Assembly: GCA_010093485.1 (NCBI GenBank)
Contig: MU001501.1
Location: 389,052 to 453,051 of the forward strand
Length of the DNA stretch: 64,000 nucleotides
From: Karstenula rhodostoma CBS 690.94
Lineage: Eukaryota; Ascomycota; Dothideomycetes; Pleosporales; Didymosphaeriaceae
Reading direction: 5' to 3'
Both the position numbers and the translations under genes were made by a program. Every line of letters begins with the position of its first letter. Position 1 is the first letter of the stretch. Positions 1 through 10,940 of the stretch are shown here, piece by piece. A model generated the notes under the pieces. The model saw only the letters and a program-made list of their open reading frames with translations, was not told the DNA's origin and did not search any database.

Positions 1-2
1 TC

Positions 3-812
3 GCCCACCTAGCCTCACCCGTCTCCTTCAGCTTCACCGATCCCGAACCGGTCCTCAAGGCTGCCGTGTCAGGCACAACCACCATACTAAACAGCGCGCT
101 CAAAGCCGGCCCCCAGCTCAAAACCATCCTCCTCCTCTCCTCCATCGTAGCAATCATGTCCGGCGACCAACCCCCCTACACTTTCACCGAGAAAGATTGG
201 AACAACTGGGCCGAGCCCATCGTCGCAGAAAAGGGCAAAGAGACGCCAGGCGTCGTCACCTACTGCGCGTCCAAGGCCGCCTCCGAGAAAGTCTTCTGGA
301 AGTTCCGCGACGACAACAAGCCGTCGTTCACGCTGACGTCGCTGAACCCCGTCTACGTCGTCGGGCCTCCTCTTATTGCGCCCAAGACGCCCGCCGACAT
401 TGGCGAGACCCTCGGCGCCATCTGGAACATCTTCAGGGGCGGAGACCTCCCAACCGAGGGACTTATCATTGGCCTCGGCACCGTTGTTGACGTCCGCGAT
501 GTCGCGGCGCAGATTGAGCATATTATTGCGCATCCGGAAGAGACGAATGGCGAGCGCTACCTCACTTCTGCAGGCTTTTCGACGGCACAGGCGACTGCGG
601 ATATTCTGCGCAAAGCGTTTCCGGAGGCGAGGGAGAGGATTAAGGAGGGAACGCCGGGTCAGGGGTATAACAGTGATTTTACGCTTGCGGACAAGACGAA
701 GGCACGGGATGCGGACGGGAGCAAGGCGAAGAAGCTGTTGAAGGGTGGGGAGTATATCCCGTACGACAGAAGTGTGATTGATACGGCGAAGAGCCTTGCA
801 CATTTGGTATGA
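3..812 (+). CDS. Extended SDR / NAD(P)-dependent epimerase-reductase, 5' end outside window
   Basis: The reading frame is open from the left edge, so the N-terminus with the Rossmann GxxGxxG motif lies outside the window. What remains (269 residues) starts at AHLASPVSF, a segment typical of dihydroflavonol reductase / cinnamoyl-CoA reductase / Gre2-type extended SDRs. It continues through the LSSIVA strand and the catalytic pair in YCASKAASEK (Tyr-x3-Lys), followed by a substrate-loop segment (LNPVYVVGPPL). These enzymes usually reduce an aldehyde, ketone or flavonoid-like carbonyl with NADPH in the cytosol. The substrate cannot be read from the sequence. The stop is TGA at 810-812. A GTG at 66 in the frame is not a real start, because the conserved reading continues upstream of it. 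Confidence 0.85.
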   Translation, partial: AHLASPVSFSFTDPEPVLKAAVSGTTTILNSALKAGPQLKTILLLSSIVAIMSGDQPPYTFTEKDWNNWAEPIVAEKGKETPGVVTYCASKAASEKVFWKFRDDNKPSFTLTSLNPVYVVGPPLIAPKTPADIGETLGAIWNIFRGGDLPTEGLIIGLGTVVDVRDVAAQIEHIIAHPEETNGERYLTSAGFSTAQATADILRKAFPEARERIKEGTPGQGYNSDFTLADKTKARDADGSKAKKLLKGGEYIPYDRSVIDTAKSLAHLV

Positions 813-2909
813 CTAGATGGTAGTAAGCTGCAGTGGTAAATTAAATTAACTACATACTCCAACAACGCACGTGTGTAGAGCGTACGCTATTGTTTCAAAC
901 AATGCTGACAGGCTTATTCCGATGGGTTCACCGCACGTCTGTTAGCAACAACAGCTACTCGGCATCTCGACTCCGCAATGCTCCACCCAACGACTTGCCT
1001 TTCAGAACTGCTACCATTCGGCAGTATTGGCTTGTCCGTACCTGTGCCCTCACCTGCGACCCTTCCTCTGATCGAGTCCTCTTCAACACACTGTCGAACT
1101 TGCTACGTTGTACCTGATCTACCATCCACCAGCCATCTCTTCCATTTCCAAGCCGACATTCGCCGCTATCTGCGGCGTTTCATAAACCTGCCTACCGCAA
1201 AACAGCACAACGGGTATCCTTAGCCAGTGATCCAACCCAACATCACTGTCGGCGCATAGGGAATACTCAGACGTATAAGTTCCGCAACTTCCTAGAGGAA
1301 ACCCGACCCTAACCCAAAACCCTAGAAGTACTGTATCCCTAAACTCAGGCCATTGCATCTCCAGCAAAGAACTCGAAAGTCCACCACACCCCTTTTCCAC
1401 CGTCAGCAACTCAAGTCGCTACCCTCCTCGAACCGCATCTATTACGCCTAGATGACCAGCATACAGCAACAACCCCTAGAGTCTTGTGTCTTCGAAGCTC
1501 AGAAAGATACCACACTTCATCTATCCATCTACTATAGAGACTGTACACCAGCACATGCGCAGAACCCACCTCGAATCCACACACCAAACCTCCTCCCAAC
1601 ACCAGTGCCGTGCTGGTTTCCCAATTTTCCCTTACACGGAGCACAACCCCAACCCTCCCACCCTCATTCCGCGTGTGAGCAAACCCCCCCTACCCTCCCA
1701 CCCCCCACCGACATCGCCCTATGCGTAAAAGCAGCCCTGTCCCGCCACACCTTCCACCCACGCCCTCTCCATCGCATCGCAACAACGCCGCTTTAAACCC
1801 CACACACACCCGGCGGCCAGCCAGCCAGCCAAACCGAAACCGCACTTTACTTCCATCACGCAGCTCTTCTACGTACAATGCTGGACACACAGCGCCATCC
1901 CATCGATAGTATCCATCCACGATCCCACCGCCTACACAGTCCAGCTACAGAGGGATACCCCAACAATCCGACCCTCACACGCAGAACCCAACCCAACCCC
2001 AACCACCGATAAACCACAAGTCAAGTCAAGTCAAGTCAAGTCAAGTCAAGTCAAGTCAAGTCAAGTCACCCCATCACCCAACCCAGATACCCCCGCAAAG
2101 TAAAAAGCCAGAGAAATTACGTTAGTGGGTGGTTCATAATCTCCACTACACTACACTACATTACACTCCCATCATCTTACTTTCCTCTGCTCCAAGCCCG
2201 GCCTCAACCCTTCAAACGCCTAGCACCAATCTTTCCGTTCCCGTCCATCTTTCTCTCCTGATACTTACATTCCATTTCATCTCTCAGCCGACAACACCCG
2301 AAGCGCGCACTGGAAACCTCCCGCATGCTGAGAAGGAACTCGATCTCGATGGATGGGGATATCAGTCAATCAGTCATGGCATGGCATGGTACGTGCAAAG
2401 AAACCTACCTGGAGGAGTGAGTGAGTGAGTGCGCTCCGCTGAGCCGGAGCCGGAGGGGTGGAAGGGTTGGTGTGACGTGTTGAGTGTGCATGGTGGCGGG
2501 AGACATGGACATGGACATGGTCTCCTCCCCTCCCTCGCATCGTATGTCCATGTAGATCGTGGCCTTGAAATTCCGGATTACTACTAATAGGGTTTTGCCG
2601 TCTGATGTGTTATAGAGAGAAGTATCTCGGATGCGGAGCGAGAACACTCGTGATGCCATTCTTTTGAGGTCCCGGGTTCATCCAGGCAAATATTGTCAAA
2701 TTATTGGTCTGGTCTGGGATGGGATGGTATGGGATGGTATGAACAAGTGGACAGTCAGTCGCGCTACGTGATTGAAACAGCGCGGCGGTTACACACACGT
2801 CATGACGGTCTACGCGACGTATGGAATAGGGTCTTGCTCGCCCGCGTGTGCAACCATCGCTCGCGCTACAAGTGTTCCCGTGGCTGCATCTCATCTCCAA
2901 TGTACTGGC
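813..2909. other. Gene-free stretch between two convergent genes
   Basis: About 2.1 kb between the SDR stop and the TIP20 stop. Open frames here are short, overlap on both strands and show no recognisable domain. The sequence is C-rich and low in complexity around 1600-2000, then carries a TCAAG repeat. No coding gene can be supported. It may hold 3' UTRs of both neighbours or a non-coding transcript. Confidence 0.6.
2017..2068. repeat. TCAAG pentanucleotide microsatellite
   Basis: About ten perfect tandem copies of the 5-mer TCAAG. Nine complete units run from 2021 to 2065, with partial units at both ends. It lies in gene-free DNA. Confidence 0.95.
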
Positions 2910-5703
2910 CTACCCAGCGAGCTCCACCCGCCGCCCCAGCACCGCCCGCCCCTCGCTCTCGCTCAGCACCTCGAGCCCCAGCGCCTCCAGCACCCCGCGC
3001 GCACTCGCATTGTCCGCAAATAGCCTCCGCTCGACCTCCCACAGCCCGAGTTCGACGTCGACGTCGACGTCGCCAAGCGTGGCGCCACCCCCGGCGTCGC
3101 TCCCCGTACCACGCTCAGATTCTTTTGGCGCTTCGCCCTCGTCATCTGCACCCCAGGCTTCCCAGTCGTCGCCAGCATCACCCGGTTCGTCGGAGGTATT
3201 TGCCGGCGCTTTGCCACCCTTGATGGGCAGGTTGAGCAGCTGGGCACCCTCGAGGCAGCGTCGCAGCCCGGCCTCGGCGACGCCGGGCCCGACTGCCTTG
3301 TCGACGACGCGACAGATGGCATGGAGGTCCGAGGACAGCTGTGCGGCGCCCGCAGTCGAGAAGCGATGTCGGCTGACGACGTTGTCCCAGACGATGAGGC
3401 TCACGGTAGCGAGGGCGCCTCTCGCGATGCGGCGCAGCGGCGCGGGCGCGAGGGCGCGGGAGAGAAATCCCAGCGTAGTGGTCAGATAGGCGATGAGTGG
3501 ATCGAGTTCGGCGGTGCTGGACAGCGCGGAGCTCGATGTGGAAAGAGTGGCCCAAGGATTGCTGTGGTGGGAAAAAGTAAGCATGGCATGCGGGCTAGGG
3601 ACAACGCTGGGATTTCCTGTTTGGGAACTTACATGTGCCGGTAGGCTCGTAACGCCTCGCGCACGTTGCTGTTTAGGGTGTCGGTAATAATCTTCTCGCT
3701 CCGGATGCGGAGACGCGAGTACGCCGCTGCGGTTTCGTCGAAGAGCGCGCCACCGTCGCTGTCCCCACCGACAGCTTTTGACGTGCGTTCTGCCACGTCG
3801 GCGACAGACATGGCGCCTATGTTCCCGGCCCGGCGCGCACGATCTTGCAGCTCGTCCCAGATGTCGAGGAAAAACTGTAGCAGAGTCAGCTCTCGGCTAT
3901 CGATCTGCCGGAGTCGGTCAGCTGCAACCTACCACATCGTCGCTCCAATCTCGCATTGCCCGTTCGAGGTAGTCTGCGCTACCGTACGTCTTGCAAAGCC
4001 GTTCGAGGCCCTCTACACCCAGTAGCCTGTCCTGCTCTTCCTTGGACACCCCGCCCATCGCACGGCCTAGAGACGTGGTCAGTGTGAGGTAGGCCTCCAG
4101 ATTGCCGCGGAGCCGCTCTTCGAGTTTGTCGAACACGGTAATCTGGATATCGATCAAAAATCTTAGTTTCTGGGTAAAGGAGGTCAAGGGCCTGTAACGG
4201 TCTGCAGTGCTGATCAGCTGTGAGCTATCGATATTGGTGCGCTCTTCCCTACCTGTGATTGTTTCGAGCAAGTCATTAACGCGGATCGCTCCTTTGGTGG
4301 GTTTTGTGGCTTTGGGATCGACACTCTCGTAGTCCAGATCCCCAAAATCTGGAGCTTCCACAATACTCTGATAGCGGGCCAAGGCAACTATGCTGGAGTC
4401 AGTTTCCGATGTAAATGCGGGATCGAAATTGTCCATACAGTCTTTCTCGACCTGCAGCCACCGCCCGAACCAGTCGCCCTGGACAAGGAACTCCCATGAG
4501 AGGCCGTTCCACCCCTCGACGCCGTAGCCGCCGTCGTATCTCCATTCCTCTCTAATGGTGGTGTCGAAGCTCATGAGCTCGTGCATGAGGTGGCTCAGAA
4601 GCTGGGGCTGGGCGGCTACCTTGGGCAGAAGGGTGCCGATCTTGGCCCTCAACATGGGCAATAGCGCGGTGATGAAGGCAGACATGGCATCAATATAGAC
4701 GGGGTTCAGAGCGAGATCGGTTCCGCGGAACTGCTTGAGGAGGAGGGGCTGCACATATTCAACGACAAATCCGCTATAGTCGCTCAGAAGGGTGGTGATG
4801 TGGGAGAGGAAGTATTCCGGTCTGTCAATACGGTTGGTGGCCTTGTCGCCGTCAAAGTGGTAGCGGAAGCGCATCTCGAAGGGCTGCACGAGGACCTGGA
4901 AAGGGAAGAGCACTGCGGGGAGCTTGAGGTTGCTCGCCTCGCCCTGCGAATAATGCACGCCATCCAGCTCGGGATACTGCAGGTCGAGCAGCTTCAGCAC
5001 AGTGCTCTCCCACTCGGAGTGCAGCGCGCTGCCGATGGTGGCTTTCGGAGATGGCCACTTGACCTTGGTGAGCACATTGTCGAGATGGGCGGAGAAGGCG
5101 TGCAGGATCTTGGAGCGCAGGGCCTGGGTGATCTGATCTACATGGTGCAGCAACTGCGGAGCAGCACCCTCGGCTTCGTGTTGCAGGCGGAGCAGGCGGG
5201 TGTGGAGGGCGCGCAGCTGCTTGTAGGGCGCGAGGGCGGCCTCGTTGGACGTCTGCAGCTGTGATTGCGCTTCGGCGCTGGGCCTGTCAGCGGGGGGTGT
5301 CGGGGCGGCACAGGCACAGGGTGGTGTCGTACCTCAGTACGTCGACGTCGTGCAGCAGCTCTACGTATGCGCTGGCGACGTCGAGGCGCTGCAGCGTGTC
5401 GAGAATGTGCTCGAAGCGGGGCACGGCGACGTCGCTGGTGTCGGAGGCGGCGACGACGAGCAGCCTGCGATCTACGTCGGCCTGGTCGTCGTGGAAGGCA
5501 CGGGCGCGGGCCTGCAGGCCTTGGTGGTGTTCGCGGGCGGCCGTCTTCGCGTCGGTGAGGTCGCGCTGGGCATCGTGCAGCTGCTGCTTGAGCAGGCCAT
5601 GCTGGGCGTGGATGCTGTGCAGCAGCTCGTCGAGGGCGTCGAGGTCCTGGGGCGTCTGCAGCTTGTCGTCGAGGTAATCGGCGACGCGGATCTGGTCGTC
5701 CAT
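2910..5703 (-). CDS. TIP20: Tip20/RINT1-family tethering protein (Dsl1 complex)
   Basis: About 864 residues in five exons: 5703-5333, 5283-4253, 4201-3933, 3904-3633 and 3561-2910. The 51 nt intron 4252-4202 contains no stop and would be read through by a naive ORF finder. Removing it joins ETIT to DRYRPLTSF and restores the expected family sequence. The N-terminus is helical (DALDELLHSIHAQHGLLKQQL). The middle and C-terminus carry the RINT1/TIP20 signature, including RPEYFLSHI, WFGRWLQVEKD and RYRPLTSFTQKLRFLIDIQI. In yeast the family is part of the Dsl1 tether, which captures Golgi-derived COPI vesicles at the ER with Dsl1, Sec39 and ER SNAREs. The start at 5703 (MDDQIRVADYLDD) was chosen because upstream in-frame residues look non-conserved. 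A methionine near 5853 is the alternative. The tail is acidic and probably disordered. Confidence 0.87.
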
Positions 5704-6707
5704 GGCAATGCCCAGTATCCAGTATTCGTCAAGGCCCTGTCGCTGTACCTTTTGTAGTGCATGTAGTCTATGTGGTGGCGCCCAAATCCGCCGATCGATC
5801 GATGGCCATAGCCGCGCACACGCCCTGTGGCTGCCAGCCCGCCCGTTTGACACCGGATGCCCGCAGGAGGCAGCTCACCTAACCCTGCTTTTTGACTCGG
5901 CTGACCATGCTAACACGCTAAGCCTTGTTAAAGAGCGCTAGTACTGTTTAAAATGTAGTATCAGGCTACCGAAGCTCTATATGTTTTAAGCGAATATATA
6001 TAGAGTATATAACTATTTTAAATACGCTTATTTTTAAGCTGTTAGCTAGGGGAAGTACCTTTTTGTTAATATTTTTGTCTTACACTCGATAACTCGATCT
6101 TTTTGTTATTATTTCCCTCCTGATAGAGTATATTAAATATATTAAATAGACTATAAGCTCTCCATCCTAATTCTAATCCTGTCTTAAGTCTAATCCTACC
6201 TAACTCTACCTAAAGTCTAATCCTACCTAATTTTAATCCTAATCTATCTTTTCTTATACTAGAAATTTTATTTAGATAGTCCTTTATATATACATTCTAA
6301 GCTTATTGAGAGCATATTTACTAATAAGGGTTTAGCGTGGTTAGCTTGGTCCGCCGAGCTGAAAAGCAGGGTCAGGTGAGCTGCGTCCTAACGGATGCCC
6401 GTATGTATGCTGCGCTGCTGCACCGCTGCACCGCTGCTAGCCCGCTTTAGCACCTCGTGGCAAACAGTCTCAGGCCACCGCTCGAGAAGCTCGTCAATCG
6501 TCGTCCTGCCGTGTGCCGCTCACGAGTCACAGTGCAGAGGCGCTGTCCGACATAAAAGGCCGCGCCGTCCCTTTTGCAATTTGCAAGGTTGGCGTCCCTG
6601 GCTTCCGATCTGGCATCCCCGCATCCCAGATAGCCGAGCCCAGCTTGCTTGGGTCTGCTTATTTTTTTTCCCGCCCAGCCCCATCCTCCGCCCCTGCACC
6701 CGACACC
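5704..6707. other. Intergenic region split by a small DNA transposon relic
   Basis: This is the divergent promoter region of TIP20 and NOP9. Ordinary GC-balanced DNA flanks an AT-rich block (about 5940-6330) that is the interior of the element annotated at 5864-6391. The remaining promoter DNA upstream of NOP9 is about 300 bp. Confidence 0.7.
5864..6391. mobile_element. MULE-like non-autonomous element with about 61 bp TIRs
   Basis: Terminal inverted repeats are at 5864-5924 and 6329-6391; about 52 of 63 aligned columns agree, including the shared core GCAGCTCACCT. The element is flanked by a perfect 10 bp direct repeat, CGGATGCCCG, at 5854-5863 and 6392-6401, read as the target-site duplication. 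TIRs of this length with a 9-11 bp duplication are characteristic of Mutator-like elements. The interior is strongly AT-rich with no ORF, and many TIR differences are transitions, both consistent with repeat-induced point mutation. Family assignment is an inference. The repeat structure is seen directly. Confidence 0.8.
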
Positions 6708-8949
6708 ATGCCCAAGGAATTCAAGAAGCGTGGCCGTCGCGGCGAAGAGAAGAAGCGCAAGCGGGACCACGACGACGCCGATGCTGCCTCCAAGCGCCCC
6801 AGGAAGAGCGCCGACGTCGAAGATGCCCCGGCCCACGACGAGGAGCCCTTCCAGGACGAAGCCATCGATGGCGTCACGCGTCCGGGAGACATGCCCTTCT
6901 ACGGCATGCTCGACGACGACGAGCAGGAGTATTTCAAGCGCGCCGACGAGATGCTGGAGCTCGACCAGTTCGACGGGCCCGAAGAGCGCAGTCTCTTCGT
7001 CGAGAGCGTCTACAGAGAGGCCGACGGCAAAGAACTGAAAATCGCAAACAGCCAGTCCTGCTCGCGCCTCATGGAGCGCCTGATCCTCGTCTCCACTCCG
7101 AAGCAGCTGAAAGATTTGTTCCAGAAATTCAACGGCCAGTGAGTGCACCTATTCGCTGTGTTGGCCCTTCTCCCTTCGTGTACTGACGTGCCTGCCCAGT
7201 TTCGTGCACCTGGTCCAGCACCGCTTTGCCTCGCACTGCTGCGAAGCCCTCTTCATAAAAGCCGCCCCTGTCGTCACCCAGGAACTCACCAAGCCCGACC
7301 TCATCACCCCGCCCTCGTCCGACCCCAACGATGTCGTCGTCTCCATGGAGAACCTCTTCCTCTTCACCTTGGACGAGCTGGAAGGATTCCTAGGCTACCT
7401 CCTCACCGAACGCTTCGCATCTCATGTCCTGCGTGTGCTGCTCGTCGTGCTTTCCGGTACCCCGCTCGAGAGACAAGGCAACAAGTCGACGCTTCACAGC
7501 AAAAAGAAGGAAAAGGTTGGCGTCCCTGCAGCGGAGAAGCAGGACCTCGTTTTGGGCGAGAGGAAGGTCCCACAGTCGTTCACGGACGCTTTGCAAAAGG
7601 TCATCAACGACAGCGTTGCCAACCTGGATACCAACTACCTTCAAATGCTCGCAACACATCCCACCGGCAATCCTACCCTGCAATTGATGCTCAAGCTCGA
7701 ACTCACCCTGTTCGGCAAAGTAAAAGCAAAGGACGAAAACTCCATCATTCGCAAACTGCTCCCGGACGACCCCATCAAGGAAGACACCCCAAGTGCATCC
7801 TTCATCAACGGTCTTGTGTACGACGCCATTGGCTCTAGGTTGCTGGAAACCATTCTTGAACACGCCCCCGGAAAGCTGTTCAAGTCCATCTACAGACAGT
7901 TCTTCCAGCCGCGCATGGGCAGTCTTGCCCGGAACGAGATTGCTGGATATGTCGCCGGTCATATCCTGGAACGTCTCAGCAAGGACGATCTCGACGAAGC
8001 CTGCCGCCAGATCATCGAGCAGATCCCAAACTTGGTCGAACGGAACCGAACCGCCATCATCAAAACGTTGATCGAGCGCTGCGCCGCGCGAGGAGTAGAC
8101 ACTGTGCCCATCGCTGCACAGCTCCAAGCTGCGTACGGCGGATCTAATGGCTTCGAGATTACGCGTCTGCTCAAGCTTGGCGAAGCTACTTCAGACGACG
8201 GCAAGTCCAACTCCAAGCCCGAACATCCCCAGCCAGACAAGGTCCATGGATCGTTGCTTGCACAGACCATGATGACCGTTGATGGACCTTTGGGAAATCT
8301 CATCTTCGACTCGTTCACGAATTTGGGCGACTACATGACCCTGCGAGTTGCCCGCGATCCAGCCGCGTCGCGAACATTGCAGGCCGCGTTGGTGTCCCCC
8401 AATGCATCTGTAATCTTCCGAAGAAAAGTCATACAGCAATTCTATGGGCATGTTGGTGAACTAGCTTTGGACCCTGCTGGATCGCACGTCATCGACTCCA
8501 TCTGGGAGGGCACGGCTGGCTTGGCCTTCATCCGCGAGCGCATCGCAGAGGAGCTTGCAGAGAACGAGGCAGCGCTTCGTGAATCTCACGTCGGTCGTGC
8601 GGTATGGCGGAACTGGCGTATGGATCTGTATAAGCGACGTAGGGTGGACTGGGTGAGGCAAGCTCGCTACACCGCCGGAAACGACGGTTTCCAGTCTTTT
8701 CCCGAAAACAATGGCGACATGACGCCGCCCTCCCAAGGCCGCAAAACTGGCGGCCATCTTTCAGCCATCGAATTGGCACGTAAGAAATGGGCTGAGTCGC
8801 AGGCAGCAAAGGCGAAACTGGATACCGAGAAGGCGAAGAGAGATGCCAAGGAGGCGAAGAAAGAGAGTCAGAAGGAAAAGCACGATAAGCATAATAGTCA
8901 CGGCAGCAAAGGGAAAGAAAAAGCAATAGCGAGCGTTGCGGCGCATTGA
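6708..8949 (+). CDS. NOP9: Nop9, Pumilio-repeat nucleolar protein of 40S biogenesis
   Basis: Two exons, 6708-7138 and 7200-8949, joined across a 61 nt intron to give about 726 residues ([23 protein letters not shown] at the junction). The start is MPKEFKKRGRRGEEKKRKRD, a basic nuclear/nucleolar signal. Pumilio-type helical repeats run through the body, for example SCSRLMERLI, RFASHVLRVLLVVLSG, GSRLLETILEHAPGK, GHILERLS, AASRTLQAAL and GSHVIDSIWEGT. The Nop9-type tail follows (ESHVGRAVWRNWRMDLYKRRRVDW) with a Lys-rich end. In yeast Nop9 binds 20S pre-rRNA at ITS1 and restrains Nob1 cleavage. It shares its upstream region with TIP20, with a transposon relic between them. Confidence 0.93.
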
Positions 8950-9252
8950 TTGGTCCAGTTTGGCGTGGTTTTACACTTTTAACTCTAGTGCATCGCTCTT
9001 GGCGGTATGCACGTATGGTATACGCGCCTTTCAGTCATGGGGGCGTTCTGTGGGGACTTTGGGGTGGCTTCTGATTCGATCTAGATACCTTTGGCTCGGC
9101 GGTGAACCTTTCTGCCGGCAGTACCCTCTCTGAGGAAATATTTAAGATGATGTCGACATCCTTGTGCTGCCTTGCGCCTATACATTGACTGTGCTTATTT
9201 GTTCTCCTGGTTTCCTCCATCGCTTTCATTTTTCCCCCTCGTTGACGGAAGT
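8950..9252. other. Short spacer between NOP9 and the decarboxylase gene
   Basis: About 300 bp in a tandem (co-directional) arrangement. It must contain the NOP9 3' end and the promoter of the next gene. No repeat or ORF of note is seen. Confidence 0.5.
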
Positions 9253-10940
9253 ATGACTGGTATAACTAACGGAGCCGAGGCCCCGCTAAACCGCGCGGAC
9301 GAAGTTAAAGAGGTAACCCGCATCCTCCTCGATAAAAAAGCCAATTCCGGTACTGATTGTTCTGCAGCTTCTGGAAGCCGTAGAAAAACTAATCATCCCA
9401 TTCATTCGCTCCGCAGACGAAGATGCCGCCACCAAGCACACCGGGCACGGTCTGGCGATCCCGGGCGGAGGGCCCAGAACCGCACTGGTCGAACACCATC
9501 CTCCCAAGAAACTTGAACAGATACTCAATTTAAACATCCCAGAGCAGGCGGGAGGAAAAGACGGGTTGGTCCAGTTGGTCGAAAAAGTACTGCAGTATAG
9601 TGTCAACACGTGGGACCAGGGCTTCTTGGACAAGCTGTACGCGAGCACGAATGCGGTATGCCATCATCAGCCCTAGTCTCAATAACCTCCCGTCTAACAA
9701 GCATGATAGGTCGGGGTCGTCTCAGAGCTGCTGCTCGCAACGCTGAATACCAACGTTCGCTATCTCCTCAATCCCCCTCCCCGGAATATATTAACACGTG
9801 CAACAGGCCCACGTCTACCAAGTCTCGCCCGTCCTCACCCTCGTCGAAAAACACACCACCAAGCACCTCGCCCAACTCTTCGGCTACACTTCCCCCCACG
9901 CCGGCGGCATCTCCCAGCCCGGCGGCTCCGCCTCCAACAGCTCCGCCATCGTCATCGCGCGAAACACACTCTACCCGGAGACCAAAGAAAACGGCAATGG
10001 CACCCACCGCTTCACCCTCTTCACCAGCGCCCACGGGCACTACTCCCTCGAGAAGGCCGCGCAGATGTTCGGGCTCGGGAGCAAAAACGTCATCCCCGTC
10101 CCTATCGATGAAGCAGGCCGCATGATCCCCTCCGAACTCGAGCGTCTAATCACCTCCAGCAAATCCCGCGGCGAAACCCCCTTCTTCATCAACGCCACCG
10201 CGGGCACCACAGTCCTCGGCTCCTTCGACCCCTTCCCCGCACTCTCCACCATCGCCAAAACACATAACCTCTGGCTCCACGTCGACGGCTCCTGGGGCGG
10301 CAGCGTAATCTTCAACCCGCAGCTCGCCAAGGGCCGTCTCGACGGCGTTTCCCTCGCCGACTCCATCGCCATAAACCCACACAAGATGCTCGGCGTGCCC
10401 ATGACGTCCTCGTTCCTACTCGCAAAAGACCTCCGCCAGTTCTGGGCCGCCATGACGCTGCCCGCAGGCTACCTCTTCCACAACGCCGGCGAAAGCGTCG
10501 ACGACATCTACGACCTCGCCGATCTAACGCCCCAGTGCGGCCGCCGCGCAGACGCCCTCAAGTTCTTCCTCAGCCTGCAGTACTACGGCCAACAGCACTA
10601 CGCCGACGTCGTAGCCCGCGCGTACGCCGCTGCGAACTACCTTTCCTCCCTCGTCGCGGCGTCGCCGCATTTCGTGGGCGTGAGTCCCGATCCTCTGCCG
10701 TGTCTTCAGGTGTGCTTTTACTGGGCGAGAGACGGGAGGTTGGCGGATGACAAAGAGGTGAATAGCCGGGTGACGAGTGAGGTGGCGAAGAGGTTGATCA
10801 GTAGGGGGTTTATGGTTGATTATGCGCCTGGGGAGAGGGGGAAGTTCTTCCGTGTGGTTGTGAATGGGTCGACGAGGAGGGGCACGGTGGAGGGGTTGGT
10901 GAAGGCTGTTGGGGAGGTTGCGGGGGAGTTGGGGTTTTAG
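9253..10940 (+). CDS. PLP-dependent group II decarboxylase (glutamate decarboxylase-like)
   Basis: About 508 residues in four exons: 9253-9312, 9368-9655, 9710-9754 and 9807-10940. All phases agree, and the joined protein reads VKE-LLEAVEKLIIPFIRSAD, then YASTNA-VGVVSELLLATLNTN-AHVYQVSPVLTLVE. The fold-type I group II signature is clear: HGHYSLEKAA, the PLP-pyridine aspartate in HVDGSWGGS (about residue 291), and the Schiff-base lysine in NPHKMLGVP (about residue 324). Length and motifs fit the GAD / cysteine-sulfinate / diaminobutyrate decarboxylase family. Substrate specificity cannot be assigned. There is no targeting peptide, so it is probably cytosolic. No pathway neighbours suggest a substrate. 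Confidence 0.9.

Noticed and set aside
87..803. Long open frame antisense to the SDR gene
   Set aside because: Shadow of the GC-biased third positions of the real gene; Arg/Leu-rich composition and no domain.
10146..10453. Antisense frames inside the PLP decarboxylase
   Set aside because: The sense frame contains the HVDGS and NPHK catalytic motifs; the antisense peptides are low complexity.
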